Below the pieces are notes generated by a model. That model was not told where the DNA came from. It was given only the letters and a program-made list of their open reading frames with translations, and searched no databases. From the NCBI GenBank assembly GCA_022592435.1, contig JABYQS010000174.1, forward strand, positions 1 through 64,000: DNA of 64,000 bases, in the 5' to 3' direction. This DNA comes from Cerioporus squamosus. Taxonomy: Eukaryota > Basidiomycota > Agaricomycetes > Polyporales > Polyporaceae. Within the stretch, counting starts at the first letter, position 1. Each line of letters begins with the position of its first letter. The translations under genes and the position numbers were made by a program. Positions 1 to 10,386 of the stretch are shown here, piece by piece.

Positions 1-118
1 TTCTGTACGTCCGTCTTTCACGTATGTATCCCTTCCGACGCTCTTGAGGCTGCATGTACTGACCTGCCCCCCGAGGGTGAGCCACAGCCGTTCCAACTAC
101 TTACTACACGCCACTCCG

Positions 119-529
119 ATGCACCGACTGCGGCAGCCTCCACGTCCACCCTCCGTGTCTGAGTCGCCGCCTCTCTATTCGAATTTGCACCCTACGGACA
201 GCACAGTGACTGGTGTCCCCCCTCACGTACCCGACCCCCGATATTCCGAGCCTGCGCTCGAACTGGAACTGCACCAACACCAGCAGGAGAGCCGTCGAGA
301 GCTGCGTGCCTCCGATCTCGTGCAGACAGAGCGACACAGGTCCGTCTGCCAGAATCTGCACAGGGCACTGCTGCCACTGCAGACCCGACGGCAGGCGCCA
401 CGTGCTCGGCCCCGGGCGAATATGTGGGTCCACGAGCCGCTTCCTGCTGTTTCGTTCAGTGGGTTACAGGTTGGCTTGGCGTCCACCCCGCCAAGCCTAA
501 CCCCGACGTCGTTCATCTACTGGCACTGA
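119..529 (+). CDS. Possible exon of unknown gene upstream of AAD (unit 1)
   Basis: An open stretch of 136 codons from the first in-frame ATG. It has a proline-rich start followed by a Glu/Gln/Arg-rich segment that could form a helix (ELELHQHQQESRRELRASDL), and it ends about 340 bp before the AAD start codon. The same frame is open in unit 2 (11458-11868) and unit 3 (22763-23173), and it is broken by indels in unit 4. No family is recognised. It could be a 3' exon of a gene starting near 10780 of the previous unit, because open frames of similar quality lie there. Chance openness in GC-rich DNA is the main alternative. Confidence 0.22.
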   Translation: MHRLRQPPRPPSVSESPPLYSNLHPTDSTVTGVPPHVPDPRYSEPALELELHQHQQESRRELRASDLVQTERHRSVCQNLHRALLPLQTRRQAPRARPRANMWVHEPLPAVSFSGLQVGLASTPPSLTPTSFIYWH

Positions 530-871
530 GCATAGTTATCGCGCTGGACGCGGTCTCTCGGAGGGCAGTGGGCTGCTGGCGCAGGGACTCATCGCCGACA
601 TGTGAACTTGCAATGGGTGCTCGCCATCGTGACCACTGACCCACCGCACTCACGTATATTTAGAAGTTCGAACGAGGGTGGATCGGTGCGAGGTGGGTTA
701 TCCCTCCTTCGCAGACTACACAGACGGGCGAAGCGTTGCGCCTTGAGGTGGCTTGGCCGCGGGGATACCGGTGGGTGCTGCGTGCTGTATAAATGCGGCC
801 GATACTGACACTCACCCCATAAGTAGCTCGACACTCGACACTCGAGATCCGACGCACCTGAGACACACACC

Positions 872-1403
872 ATGGCTACGATCTTCACCCCCGCGCCTCC
901 CCCGCCGACGCGCCTCGGCCGCTACCGCCAGCTCGCGCCCCTCGCAGGCGTGCACGTCTCGCCGATCTGCCTCGGGGCATGAGCATCGGCGACCAGTGGG
1001 CCAAGTTCGGCGCGGGCGCGATGGACAAGGCCTCGAGCTTCGCGCTGCTCGACGCGTACTACGACGCGGGCGGGAACTTCATCGACACCGCGAACTCGTA
1101 CCAGGACGGGAGCTCGGAGGCATTCATCGGCGAGTGGATGGAGACGCGCGGGATCAGGGACCAGATGGTCGTCGCCACGAAGGTGCGTGTCCGCTGTCCG
1201 GCTTGCTTGTGAGACTCGGGCAGGCGCTGACATTGTGCGGGATGGTGGGCAACGCGCAGTACTCGGCGAACTCGATGCGCGGCAGGGACGACGTCGGGCA
1301 GAAGGTCACGTACGTCGGGAACAGCATCAAGTCCATGATCTACCAGGGCGACTGGAGCATCCTCCGTCTCAAGCCCGCCTGCAGAGCCCTTCAGCCAGTG
1401 TGA
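872..1403 (+). pseudogene. Truncated AAD copy, frameshifted (unit 1)
   Basis: The start codon, TATA box (788-794) and first exon match the complete AAD gene at 46201. One G is missing near 972-977 (four G instead of five), which shifts the frame inside exon 1. The short second exon joins the AAD region around SIKSM directly to the YQGDWSILR region. The equivalent of 366 bp of the intact gene (46675-47040) is absent, and a stop follows after an unrelated tail. Catalytic His and the whole C-terminal half are missing, so no active reductase is expected. The missing G may be a consensus error. Confidence 0.85.
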
Positions 1404-4400
1404 CTGCTGCTGCAACGCCCTACGCGTTCTATCTCGCCGCTTACAAGAGCTCCTCGCTTCCGGCTCTCTCTCACGCCCTCTAATCGCACCTCTCTCGTCG
1501 TGAACACATCGCCTCGACCCTTCGGCCGCCACCTGGACGCCCGCTGCGACGAGCCTGTCGAAGGACTGCATGGCACCTGGACATGGCGTTGGACTCTGGC
1601 GCGTCCCTCCCCTGGGGCTCGCGCATCCCGTCTCCGCGCGAAGCTGGCCCGAGAACTCATGTGCATTGACGCCGTACGTACTGCGTACATACTACTGTGC
1701 CCACAGCTTACCGTCACGCCCTTGTCCATCCAGTTGTGTCGCACAATACTCCCCGACCTCCCGAGAACGACGCTAGCTCGACGTCAGTAACTGCCGTCAT
1801 CGCGGATCCCAGTTAGCGGGGTGTGGACGAAACGAGCGCGACACGACCTGACACGTACCCGGACATACCGCCCCCAGTTCACTCTCCCAACTCCATCGCC
1901 GCACCTCGCGTCAACCACCTCCCGGGCACGCGGTCAACGTACCTCAAGGAGTAGATCTAAACATCTCGTCAGTATGCTGAAGGACAAGAACCGCGAAAGC
2001 GAAGCTCGTACACGAAGAAACCCATCGGTGTGGACTCGCACGACTAGCAGCAGCATCTTGACGGCGACGGACATCACCAGGCCATGGACGACGACTGCGG
2101 CGACGGAGACAAGCTGTAGGGCGAGAGTGAGCAGCAGACCGGACAGAGCGGTGAGAAGAGCGAGGTGCGAGCAGAGACGAGGTGAGTACTGAGCAGCACC
2201 CTGACCCATCCCATCCTTCTCTGCAGTACTTATACTCCCAGCGCACCGCCTAACGCGCCATGTGTCACACTCACTGACGCGACGCGGCCCCCGGGCAGAC
2301 GCTGTGTTTTTGCACTACGTGTATTCGGCTGGAGGCACTGCGGCGCTCGTCCGCTCCGCCTCGGTTGCACGCTGGGCACTGATTCGAATTCGTTTGTGTG
2401 TCCCGTCGCAGACCGACTCTCGGCGTTGCGAACGGCTGACTCTCTCTCCCTCTAGAGAGCGGCTGCAGCGTGCACATGGCAGGCCACCTGTCCGACTCAT
2501 TCGCCGGTCTGAAGGGCGGTGACTCAAGACCAAGACGGAGCCACTGAGCCAGAAGCATGACGCACACATAGTCACGTCAGCGTGCAGCAGAAGCGAACGC
2601 GGACCGCCGTTTGACGGCTACAGACTCATCTTGCGCAAACGGCAGACTGGAACAGGGTCCTCGGGCATGGGAGCCCGGACACGTCACGCTGGACGGGTAG
2701 AATGTCCCATGGCGGAAGTCGAACGGCGGAGATCGCGATACCCAGCAGCACGAGTGTACGCGCAGGTTCAACACACTCGGCCCATTCAAAACATCGTGCG
2801 CTGCGGCTAACGAAGCAGGCTTGACGTAGTATCGCTCAGGGTGCGGCACGGCCTGGAACACGGTCTTGCGGGTCGCATGGACGCGGCGAACCGCGAGCCT
2901 CGAGGCGTGCTCCCTGCACTGGTGCTCAATGCTCACAGAGCGGACGCCGCTAAGCAGCGGACCAAGTTGCAGCGGCCGTCCCGGAATCGAGCACCGTGCA
3001 CCTCAAGCGGCGGACTTGCACATCAAGCAGCCTGGGCAAGGAGGAACGGCGGACGAGTGATGCAGACAAGAACGTCGCTGTCTTGGCCAGTGTACGACTC
3101 GTGCCGTGACAAACTCGCGGCATTCTCGTCCTCTGCAGTCTGCAGCCCGGGGCATCGTGCTCGGCGTCGATGTCGCACTTCGAAGTGGACAGCGGATGTG
3201 GGGCGGGGATACGCGCCGGCTCCGGTTCCTCGGTCGTAAGTCTGAAACATTCAAGACTCAAGTGCTCGCGGCTGGTAGATATTCCACCTCTGGATGGCAG
3301 GACACCCGGCAGACGAGATTGCATGTTGATGGTGGGGCTTGGCGGCCGCGGCTGCGTCGGGCTTGGGAGTCGGGAGTCAGAGTCCTCCTGGTCTATGCAG
3401 TAGCCAGTCCGGGAGGTACTGGGTACTGACATTGTGTGCGGTAGGTTTGCATGTGGTTCAGTGTTCATTTTCCAGGATGGTGAATAGAGCTGCGTGTCTT
3501 CTTCTGTCCGCGTAACTTGTGTGACTTGTGCGACCTACTGGTTTGTTTCACGGCCGAGTCAGGGCTCCATGTTTCAAGTGGTACACAGGGCAGTGTACCG
3601 GATGGCAGAACCGAGTCACCGACATAGGCAGCGACGCAGTGGCTTCGGCAGCCTGCCTGTCGCCAGTTGGTGAGCGAGATGATCCCGGGAGCGCATCCGA
3701 GTCCGCCAGCGACATGGCTGGAAATGGCACGGGTTGCATTTGCGGAGAACGTCGAGACCGATGCACAGTGACATAGGCATGCGGTGGTACATGATGCGAC
3801 TCGGACTCTGGGAGTATATCCACAAGCCATTGCAAAAGCATGGCCTACCCCCACGATGAGCAGCCCCGAGTCCATCCCTTGCCGTATGCGAGTCATCGGA
3901 GCCGAAGCTGACGGAGATGAGTCCTATGGTCATTGCATGCCACGCAGCCCATTCCGTCGGATGAGTCGTCCTAGAGGCTAGAATCTCCTGGGAGGCATTT
4001 GTAGTACGTACAGCCGGAGTCCTCGGTACGGTACTGGGTACAGGGTATGTCATACAAGTTCTCAGTACGGTCCGCGTACATGACCACTCGCGGAGTCTGG
4101 ACTCTGAACACCATGTTCCAAGTCGGCTCAGCTCCGTTCTATTGGTTGGAGAGGATCACCCCCACCCCAGTTCCCCTGGCAGTGTGATGACGGCAGAACC
4201 AGATGTGAGGAATATTGGCTCGAAACAGGCTGGGCGGTGTGAGAATACCAAGTACGCGACGGCTCTAAGCTTAGAAGACATTATGAGGATTGATGGGTTC
4301 CGCAGGCCGCTTTGTCACTTTGAATTTGTCTGAAGTGTGCGTACATCGCCGCTGTCATGCTCACTGGGCACAGACGTCGCAGGCATCGAGCTCAAGCTGC

Positions 4401-4841
4401 AGGACAGTCAGATTGTATGTAGTACTCATTTATGGGTCTGACGATTCTGCTTCCCCCTGGACTTCATGTATTACTCATGAGTATATGAACTTGTTCTTCG
4501 CTCGCTTGGGTGAGCTGTTCTCACTGGCCGGCCATGTCCAGTGTTTCATCTCGGAGACAGGGTCGCATGGATGGTAGTTAGTCTGCTATACGCGATGGAT
4601 CCGCTGCACCGGTGAGCCTTCAGAGGGTCTTCAGGTGGTTTGCCAAGCCAATACAGTCAGAACACGTCTGGACGTGCATCATACAACTTCCAGAATTTGC
4701 CCGGTAGCGGTACTGGCAGCAGAGCTCAGGAGGTCTCCGGCAGATGGCTACTTTGCCGCATGAAGTTCGTTCTCCCCTCAGCGTGCGCACGAGTCTGCAG
4801 TGACTTTGGCCATGAAACGAACTGTGAGAAGCATGTATGGG
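1404..4841. other. Unit segment without a recognisable gene (unit 1)
   Basis: No gene with a recognisable family was found in this 3.4 kb; the same stretch recurs in the other units. Two things stand out. On the minus strand at 1934-2209 there is an open stretch rich in Leu, Val and Ala, ending at a GTACGT donor-like site, which could be a membrane-protein exon. On the plus strand at about 2830-3430 one frame stays open over several hundred bases, and in unit 2 it joins into 269 codons (13936-14745) through copy-specific deletions. Neither has a recognisable motif. Confidence 0.5.
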
Positions 4842-4849
4842 TATAAATA
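4842..4849 (+). promoter_or_regulatory. TATA box of the unit's unknown gene
   Basis: TATAAATA lies 31 bp upstream of the first in-frame ATG at 4873 and is present in all four units (unit 4 near 38829). With usual spacing, transcription would start close to 4873. That leaves almost no leader for that ATG and makes the in-frame ATG at 4933 a reasonable alternative start. Confidence 0.6.
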
Positions 4850-4872
4850 CACCAGCATACCATCATCTAAGC

Positions 4873-5777
4873 ATGAGCTTCGAGTCTTCGAGCTGTGTGG
4901 TCAATTCTACGTCCATCTCAGCCGAACGCCCCATGGTTGCTACAACTACTCGTCGTCCTCTCTCCTTCCTTACACCGTCCGGTCATCCCGTACACTGCTC
5001 CCTTCATACTGCTCTCCTCCAGTCACAACCAGACCCTCCACCAAAGCGTTCATACAAGACTGAAGAGGCCAGGATCCGGGGCTCTGTTCGCATGCTACTG
5101 GATGCATCTCTCGGTACGTACTTTCCCACCCAGACCCATGGTCTCGGAACTGAAACCCGAGCTCATGTCTCTCCCATGCAGCCGGTACATCCGGTGTGCA
5201 CAATGCCAAGATGCATTGGGGACTTCTCCCCTTCCGGGACTCCGTCGCCGTGCCACTTGGTGTCCTTCTCATCGGCTGGCCGGCCGAGTATTCGTTTGCG
5301 AACCTCAGCAGTAAAGGTGCTCCTGGGATGAAGGCCCTGCACAAGCTCCTTCAGCTTCTCGAGGCCAAGCCGCCAAAGCTCTACTTTGTCAAGGCGACTG
5401 AAGAGCAGCTGCGTACTGCGCGGTTCGACGCTGCGAGCATCTGCCCGGGACCGCTCTTCCCGGCACCCGAGCCTCGACTCGGCTACGACAATATCGGCAA
5501 GCGGGTGAAGATCCGGCGTACCAACAGCGGGACAGTCATCCCTCCTCGCCATGTCCGCGATGGCCCGAAGAGCGCAAAGAAGATCTCTGATGAGCTCGAG
5601 ACCGCGGTCGATGCGGAGGTTGCAGCTGACCCGACACCGCCTGTGAAGGGACCGCGACCGCAGATTCACACACTGCAGGGGATCCGGCTTGGCTGGTACG
5701 AGACGGGCCTCCGGGTCTTGTCTCTGGGCACGGAGTTGGAGGACGACATCTCGGACTGGACTGAGGATGAGAATTGA
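4873..5777 (+). CDS. Unknown two-exon protein, about 280 residues (unit 1)
   Basis: Two exons, 4873-5113 and 5182-5777, flank a 68-bp intron with a GTACGT donor and a CAG acceptor; the frame is kept (278 codons plus stop). The N-terminal third is rich in Ser, Thr and Pro. The middle has a hydrophobic stretch around VAVPLGVLLIGWPAEYSFANLS, followed by a helix-like segment (MKALHKLLQLLEAKPPKLYF). The C terminus is acidic (LEDDISDWTEDEN). The WP-x-FANLS arrangement recalls uncharacterised agaricomycete proteins, but I cannot assign a function. An intact frame in units 1, 3 and 4 and normal splice sites support a real gene. The start could be the ATG at 4933. There is one copy per array unit, so gene dosage follows array length. 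Confidence 0.65.
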
Positions 5778-8700
5778 TCGATTGTAGTCCATTGCGTTTG
5801 TTCGCTGCTTTGCTGCCTTTCTGTTCGTTTAATATCATACTCACTGTCTAATGACTCATATGTCGTGACACTCGAGAATGGGGCTCGCTTGGAGATAATT
5901 CATCAGTCAAATGTTTGCGCATTACATTGCAAATTGGCCGGATGGCCAGCGGCCCCGCAGAAGCGAGGTTAAATGTTCGCTCACAGCCACCTCTGCGGCC
6001 GGGTCACGCCGTCTCTCCCCTGCTGGCAACAAGTCTTACTACGTGTCTAGCCCAGGCCTGCTTCTGCCGACATGCTTCCACCTCTCCCTCTTCGTACCTC
6101 CTCCGCCACCATGTCTATCGTCTGCACCACACTGGTCTCTGTCCGACCCACCGCACTACCCTACGTTTTCACCATGCCGTTTGCCACACCGCACTCGACA
6201 CTCATCTCGCTGTAAGTGTCGAACTCAATCCATTCAACGCTCCTCATGCTCGCTACATGTCCTTTCGTCGCTGACTGGACTTCATATAGCCTCGACTGTG
6301 TCCTTCCGTCACCGCTACTGCACGCACATCTCAGCCGACCACCCGCCCTGCCTTCCCACTTCCCAACGAGCCCACCTTCGACCCTGACGCGCAGCCCGGA
6401 AAATGGCGGAGTGACGTGCTTGAGGAGGACATAAGGTACGCACCTTTCTTGCTCTTGTCTCTGCATAGTCTGACGCAGACATATCAGCATACTGCGAACG
6501 CTCGTCATGAGCGAAGCAGCGGCATGCGGACGGGTACTGCGACCGAGGCACTACGCCCGCCACCCGGGCGGATCGTTTTCATCTGAGCGCATGCGCTGTC
6601 TTCGAGTACCCCGCCTTCGACAACGACTCACATGCCGGAGCTGCAAGTATGAGCCAACTCCGGACGTCCTCCCGGGCACGCACCACCGCGTCGAAGGTCA
6701 CGCCATCGTGCCGATGTCCACAAGACGACACGCCCTAGACCTTGTAAGTCAGTTATTTCTTCTTTGACGCATGAGTCGCTCACCTTGTACCCGCTCCTGC
6801 AGTCTTCTCGTCGACTCATCGCCGCCTCCAGGCCCGCTGCGACGCATCGAGACCGGGGCGCGCATGCTCTCACCGTCGGTGTGTCTCCCGGGTTGTAAGC
6901 CGTCACTGTGCAATCGCGGGGACGCCAGGGAGCCGACAGAGTCTCCGGGGCGACTTGCTCTACCTCCCGAGCACAAGCTGCGACACCGTAGGCCGCTCCC
7001 GGCCGCGAGAAGTGTCCCAAGGAGTGTGCGACTGTCCGGAACCCCTCCTGAGTCCCTGGTGAGTTGGTGTCGTCGTGCTCGATGCACAGAGCACATTGCT
7101 CACCTTCTAGTTGTCCAGCCTCGACGCAACGGCGTTGATTCAAGTGGACGACGAGCCGTGTACCCTTCGACCTCTTCAATCTCGCGTGGCCGGTATCGCG
7201 GCTTGTGTTCGTTCGCGCTCGGCGCGTCTCCGGGCGAGCTGCCCGTCACTGTTCGAGAGCCGCGATGTGGCAGGCCCCGAATGTTCAACCCCTTCTCCGG
7301 CTCTCTGCGGCCATCTCTACGCTGCTACCGAGCTCCGAACTCGACGTACGACATCGTCACAGCTCCAGCTGGCAACCAGAGGCTTGAAGATTGTATAGAG
7401 GTCTGTTGGTCGGTCAGCTCTCCACTATCGCAAAGTACTCACCTAATCTCTGCTTCCTGTAGTGCGGAGGCCTTTGTGACGCGGTATCCGAGAGCTCGTG
7501 GCTGCCCCTCAAGCTTCCGCCTGGTTGCGGATGCGTAGAGAGCGCTCCCGGGGACGTCATCCGGCCCGCGTTCGAGCTCCCGGGGTGTTCGCCAGTGCTC
7601 CCGGGCACGTCCTCCAGGGCAAAGTCAAGCTCCCGGGCTGCTCGCGACTGCACCCGGTCGTCTCCTGCAGCCGTTTCTCTGCTCTCTGTGAACTGCAGCC
7701 CGCACTCTGGAGGAGTGAGGCTGCGTGACGCACGACCTCGTCGTCGAGCTTCGTGAGTACCCCTCACCTGCTTCCGACGGCGTACTGTTTTGACCTGCTC
7801 GCCTGTCTGTCACTTGGGGCTCTCAGCACGTCACCGGGACGGCACGTATCGCGGTGCTTTCACTGACTTCGTGCTACGCCTCCTGCCGGCTTGTGGACGC
7901 GTCACCAGCGCTCCCGGGCACACTGTCGAGCCCGCGTTCGAGCTCCCGGGTGTTCATCAGCGCTCCTGGGCACATCTTCCTGGGCCATGCTGAGCTCCCG
8001 GGCTGTTCGCCAGCACGCCGGGGTCGCTTCCCGGAGCCGTTTCTCTGTGCTCGCCGCTCGCTGTCGCCCTGATCTCTGGAGGAGAGAGGACGCGCGCAGC
8101 GCGTCTTTCGTCGACAAGCTTCGTGAGTCTTCGCCCAAATGGATGGCTTCTTGTTCTGACCTGCTAGCTCAGAGCAGGTTGCTGGGACCGCGTGCTGGCA
8201 ACACGCGGATGACGTGGCGTGCAGCGGCGGGAGCGAACGCGCTACGCGCGGTCTCCACGCTGCTGCGTGCAGTGAGCACGCAGCTTGCTCGTAAGACGAC
8301 GCACACGTACCTTTCCTGCGCAGACTGCCCTTCGCCGACGTTCTGGACCTCCGGATTGACGAAGACAGGCCTGCTGAAAAGGCCGCTCGAGGCGCGTCAG
8401 CCCGTGGACTGGCTAGACGTGCCTCGAGTCCAGTGCTCTCGGGCGCAATCCGGTTGTTCCTCCCATCTGGATCCGGGAAAAGCCGCGAGGCATAGCTAGG
8501 TACGTGTGTGGTCAGCTCGCACTCCCAGAGTAGCTTCTGACCCAGTCTGAGCACAGATTCCCCGGCACAGTGTCTGCACGCCGTCCCGGACGTAGGCTAC
8601 AGCGTCCCGCAGCCTGCAAACACGAACAGAGACGATCCGGGGCGTAGAGTACTTACCTCGCTGCGTATTCTGTCGTCTCCGACAGCTGATTGCGCCGCCT

Positions 8701-9763
8701 GACGGTCTCCGCGGACAGACCTTGGCCGGTCGCTGCCAGCACATCAGACCGACCCCGATCCTCCCAGCAGCAAGAGAGCGAGAGTATACTAGAGAAAACT
8801 CACCGTTTAAGCCACGCATACGCGCTCATCCAGCTCCCAGGTGCTTCCCGTGCTCCTCTGGCCCAGGCCCCAGCCAGCCTAAGTCTCCAGTCCTCGGGAT
8901 GTCGAGCCCCAAAGTCCCTGGTAAGCAACGAGTCGTTTAGAGCACAGCATAAGCGTGTTGACCAGTTCCAGTGCAGAGTGTGCAAGTTGAGCAGGGAGAC
9001 GAAGAGCGACGCGAGTTGGAGGTGGTGGTCGGAGACAGGAGACAGGCAGGATAGGCGCCCTGCACCTCGCGCAGTGGTCTGTGGTCGCGCGGAGTGGTGT
9101 TCTCTCCTCCGACGCGTTCATGCATGTATTAGCTGGTATTATGTGTACTCTAGTCCTCGAATACATCCGTTCCTCTCGTCCGCTGTGTCTGAACATCGCG
9201 GCCTCTGCTCCCAAGTGCGCGAACACACGGACAGTCCCGCGTCCTACTGTACCGTATACCGCCAGTGTCCAGAGTCCTGGCACCCTGTAGAGAGTCCTGG
9301 CATTCCGTAGACTGAGGCAGACGATCGTCCTGGGAGATCTCGCGCACGCTCCGAGGGGTCAGCGCAGACACGAGGCTACTGGCCGCCGAGCGCAGCACGC
9401 GTACACGTCCCGCGCAGTGCACCCGCACTCTGGCACTCTACGCTGCATCTTCTCTGCTCCCCTAGCCGTGTTGTCTGCCCCAGCTCCGCTCTGCACGATA
9501 CGCGTGTCCATCGGGTGCGCCTCGAGCCGCGTCTCCGTGTGCGTTTCTGGCCCTCTTGTCGTGCTTGGGCTGCTTCGACGCGTCCCTCACGGCCGGATGC
9601 AGCAGCTTTGGCAGCCGCTCGACGATCGAGTCCAGGGGTCGCGCTCGACGCTCTCGCAGAAGTTGATCAGCGCCGCCGCGGTGACGTGGGTCGCGCGTCC
9701 GCGTCAGCTCTGGGAGCGAGGATGTGTACGACACGATATCACGCGTGCTCGATTCGTGCAAGT
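5778..9763. other. Long unit segment with possible decayed gene (unit 1)
   Basis: No gene of known family is visible. From 6111 (an ATG in a favourable CCGCCACC context) to about 8130, several open blocks are bounded by splice-like sites. Examples are GTAAGT at 6212 with ATATAG at 6287, GTACGC near 6435, GTAAGT near 6746 with CTGCAG near 6803, and GTGAGT at 7753 and 8123. Two blocks read like coding sequence (the FDPDAQPGKW and FEYPAFDNDS segments). Their frames do not join cleanly in any unit, so this may be a broken gene or a non-coding spliced RNA. Beyond 8500 I see only chance open frames. Confidence 0.35.
7541..8128 (+). repeat. Diverged internal direct duplication, about 369-bp step
   Basis: Segment 7541-7758 and segment 7907-8128 are diverged copies of each other. 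Shared landmarks are AGCGCTCCCGGG, CGCGTTCGAGCTCCCGGG, TTCGCCAG, GCCGTTTCTCTG, CTCTGGAGGAG and, at the end, AGCTTCGTGAGT. The offset between landmarks is 366-370 bp. Both copies end in a GTGAGT splice-donor-like site, as expected if an exon with its donor was duplicated. The pair recurs in every unit (first copies at about 18846, 30195 and 41533), so the duplication is older than the array. Confidence 0.75.
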
Positions 9764-9771
9764 CGGCGGGC

Positions 9772-10378
9772 TAGTGACTTGCAAGTCCCGGCTCGGCCTG
9801 AAGCCCGGGCTTTGGCCCGGCTTCAGGTGGCCGGGGCTTGGTCGAACCTCAGGCCGGGCCCTGAGGACGTCTCAGGCCGGGCTTTGGGGCTTGTCCCGGC
9901 CTGGGCCACGGCTTTGATTGACTGAGGGATTCACTCAGTATGCGCGTACCGGAGGGCTTTGAGAGGCTCCATTGAGGTTTATACGGGTTACCTGAGGTTG
10001 ATTATGAATTGATGACCATTCAGGAGGGCCATCCGAGCATATGCGGGATCAGACCTGTGGGCATGAGTGAGTATCTTAGTTCTCTTACGCACTGAGAGTG
10101 GCAGGAAGCGACAAGACCGGGTGAATATGGCTAATGAGCCGTTGAACACTGCGTTAACCATCAAAGTTGACATACCTTTACAGCCAAAAGCGGGCCTGTA
10201 GTGCATGGATGAGCACGGCGCTCAAGCCCCGGCCTGACGGCTCGGCTCGGGCTTGATATATGTTCGAGCCGAGCCGTCAGGCCCTCAGAAGCCCTCGAAA
10301 AGGCCCGTCTCGTCCCGGCCTGCACCAGGGCTCGGCCTCACGGCTTGACGGCCTGAGGCCGGGACTTGCAAGTCACTA
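9772..10378. mobile_element. hAT-type MITE (unit 1)
   Basis: A 607-bp non-coding element with terminal inverted repeats starting TAGTGACTTGCAAGTCCCGG at the left end and the matching reverse complement at the right end. It is flanked by a perfect 8-bp direct repeat CGGCGGGC (9764-9771 and 10379-10386). An 8-bp target-site duplication and ends starting TAG are typical of the hAT superfamily. The inverted repeat contains a 12-bp palindrome, GACTTGCAAGTC. Internally there are repeated CAGGCCGGG motifs and a 19-bp perfect hairpin. No transposase is encoded, so it would need a transposase from elsewhere. All four units carry it at the same site, so it inserted before the array grew. Confidence 0.92.
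10231..10283. repeat. Perfect 19-bp hairpin inside the MITE
   Basis: The left arm (10231-10249) begins GGCCTGACGGC, and the right arm (10265-10283) is its exact reverse complement, with a 15-base AT-richer loop between them. Such internal hairpins are common in MITEs and could also yield a double-stranded RNA when the region is transcribed. Confidence 0.9.
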
Positions 10379-10386
10379 CGGCGGGC

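Noticed and set aside
1591..1600. DSGAS-like string after MAL, resembling a retroviral-type protease motif
   Set aside because: An isolated five-residue match with no surrounding gag-pol sequence; treated as chance.
7541..8128. Repeated CTCCCGGG motifs as a CRISPR-like array
   Set aside because: Spacing is irregular, repeats are diverged, and this is a eukaryotic nuclear sequence. A simple segment duplication explains them.
7874..8554. 226-codon minus-strand frame present intact in all units (and the 202-codon plus-strand frame over it)
   Set aside because: Both strands are open over the same GC-rich sequence, composition is Arg/Ser/Ala-rich with no motif, and splice-like sites on the plus strand cut through it. 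Identity between young tandem copies says nothing about selection.
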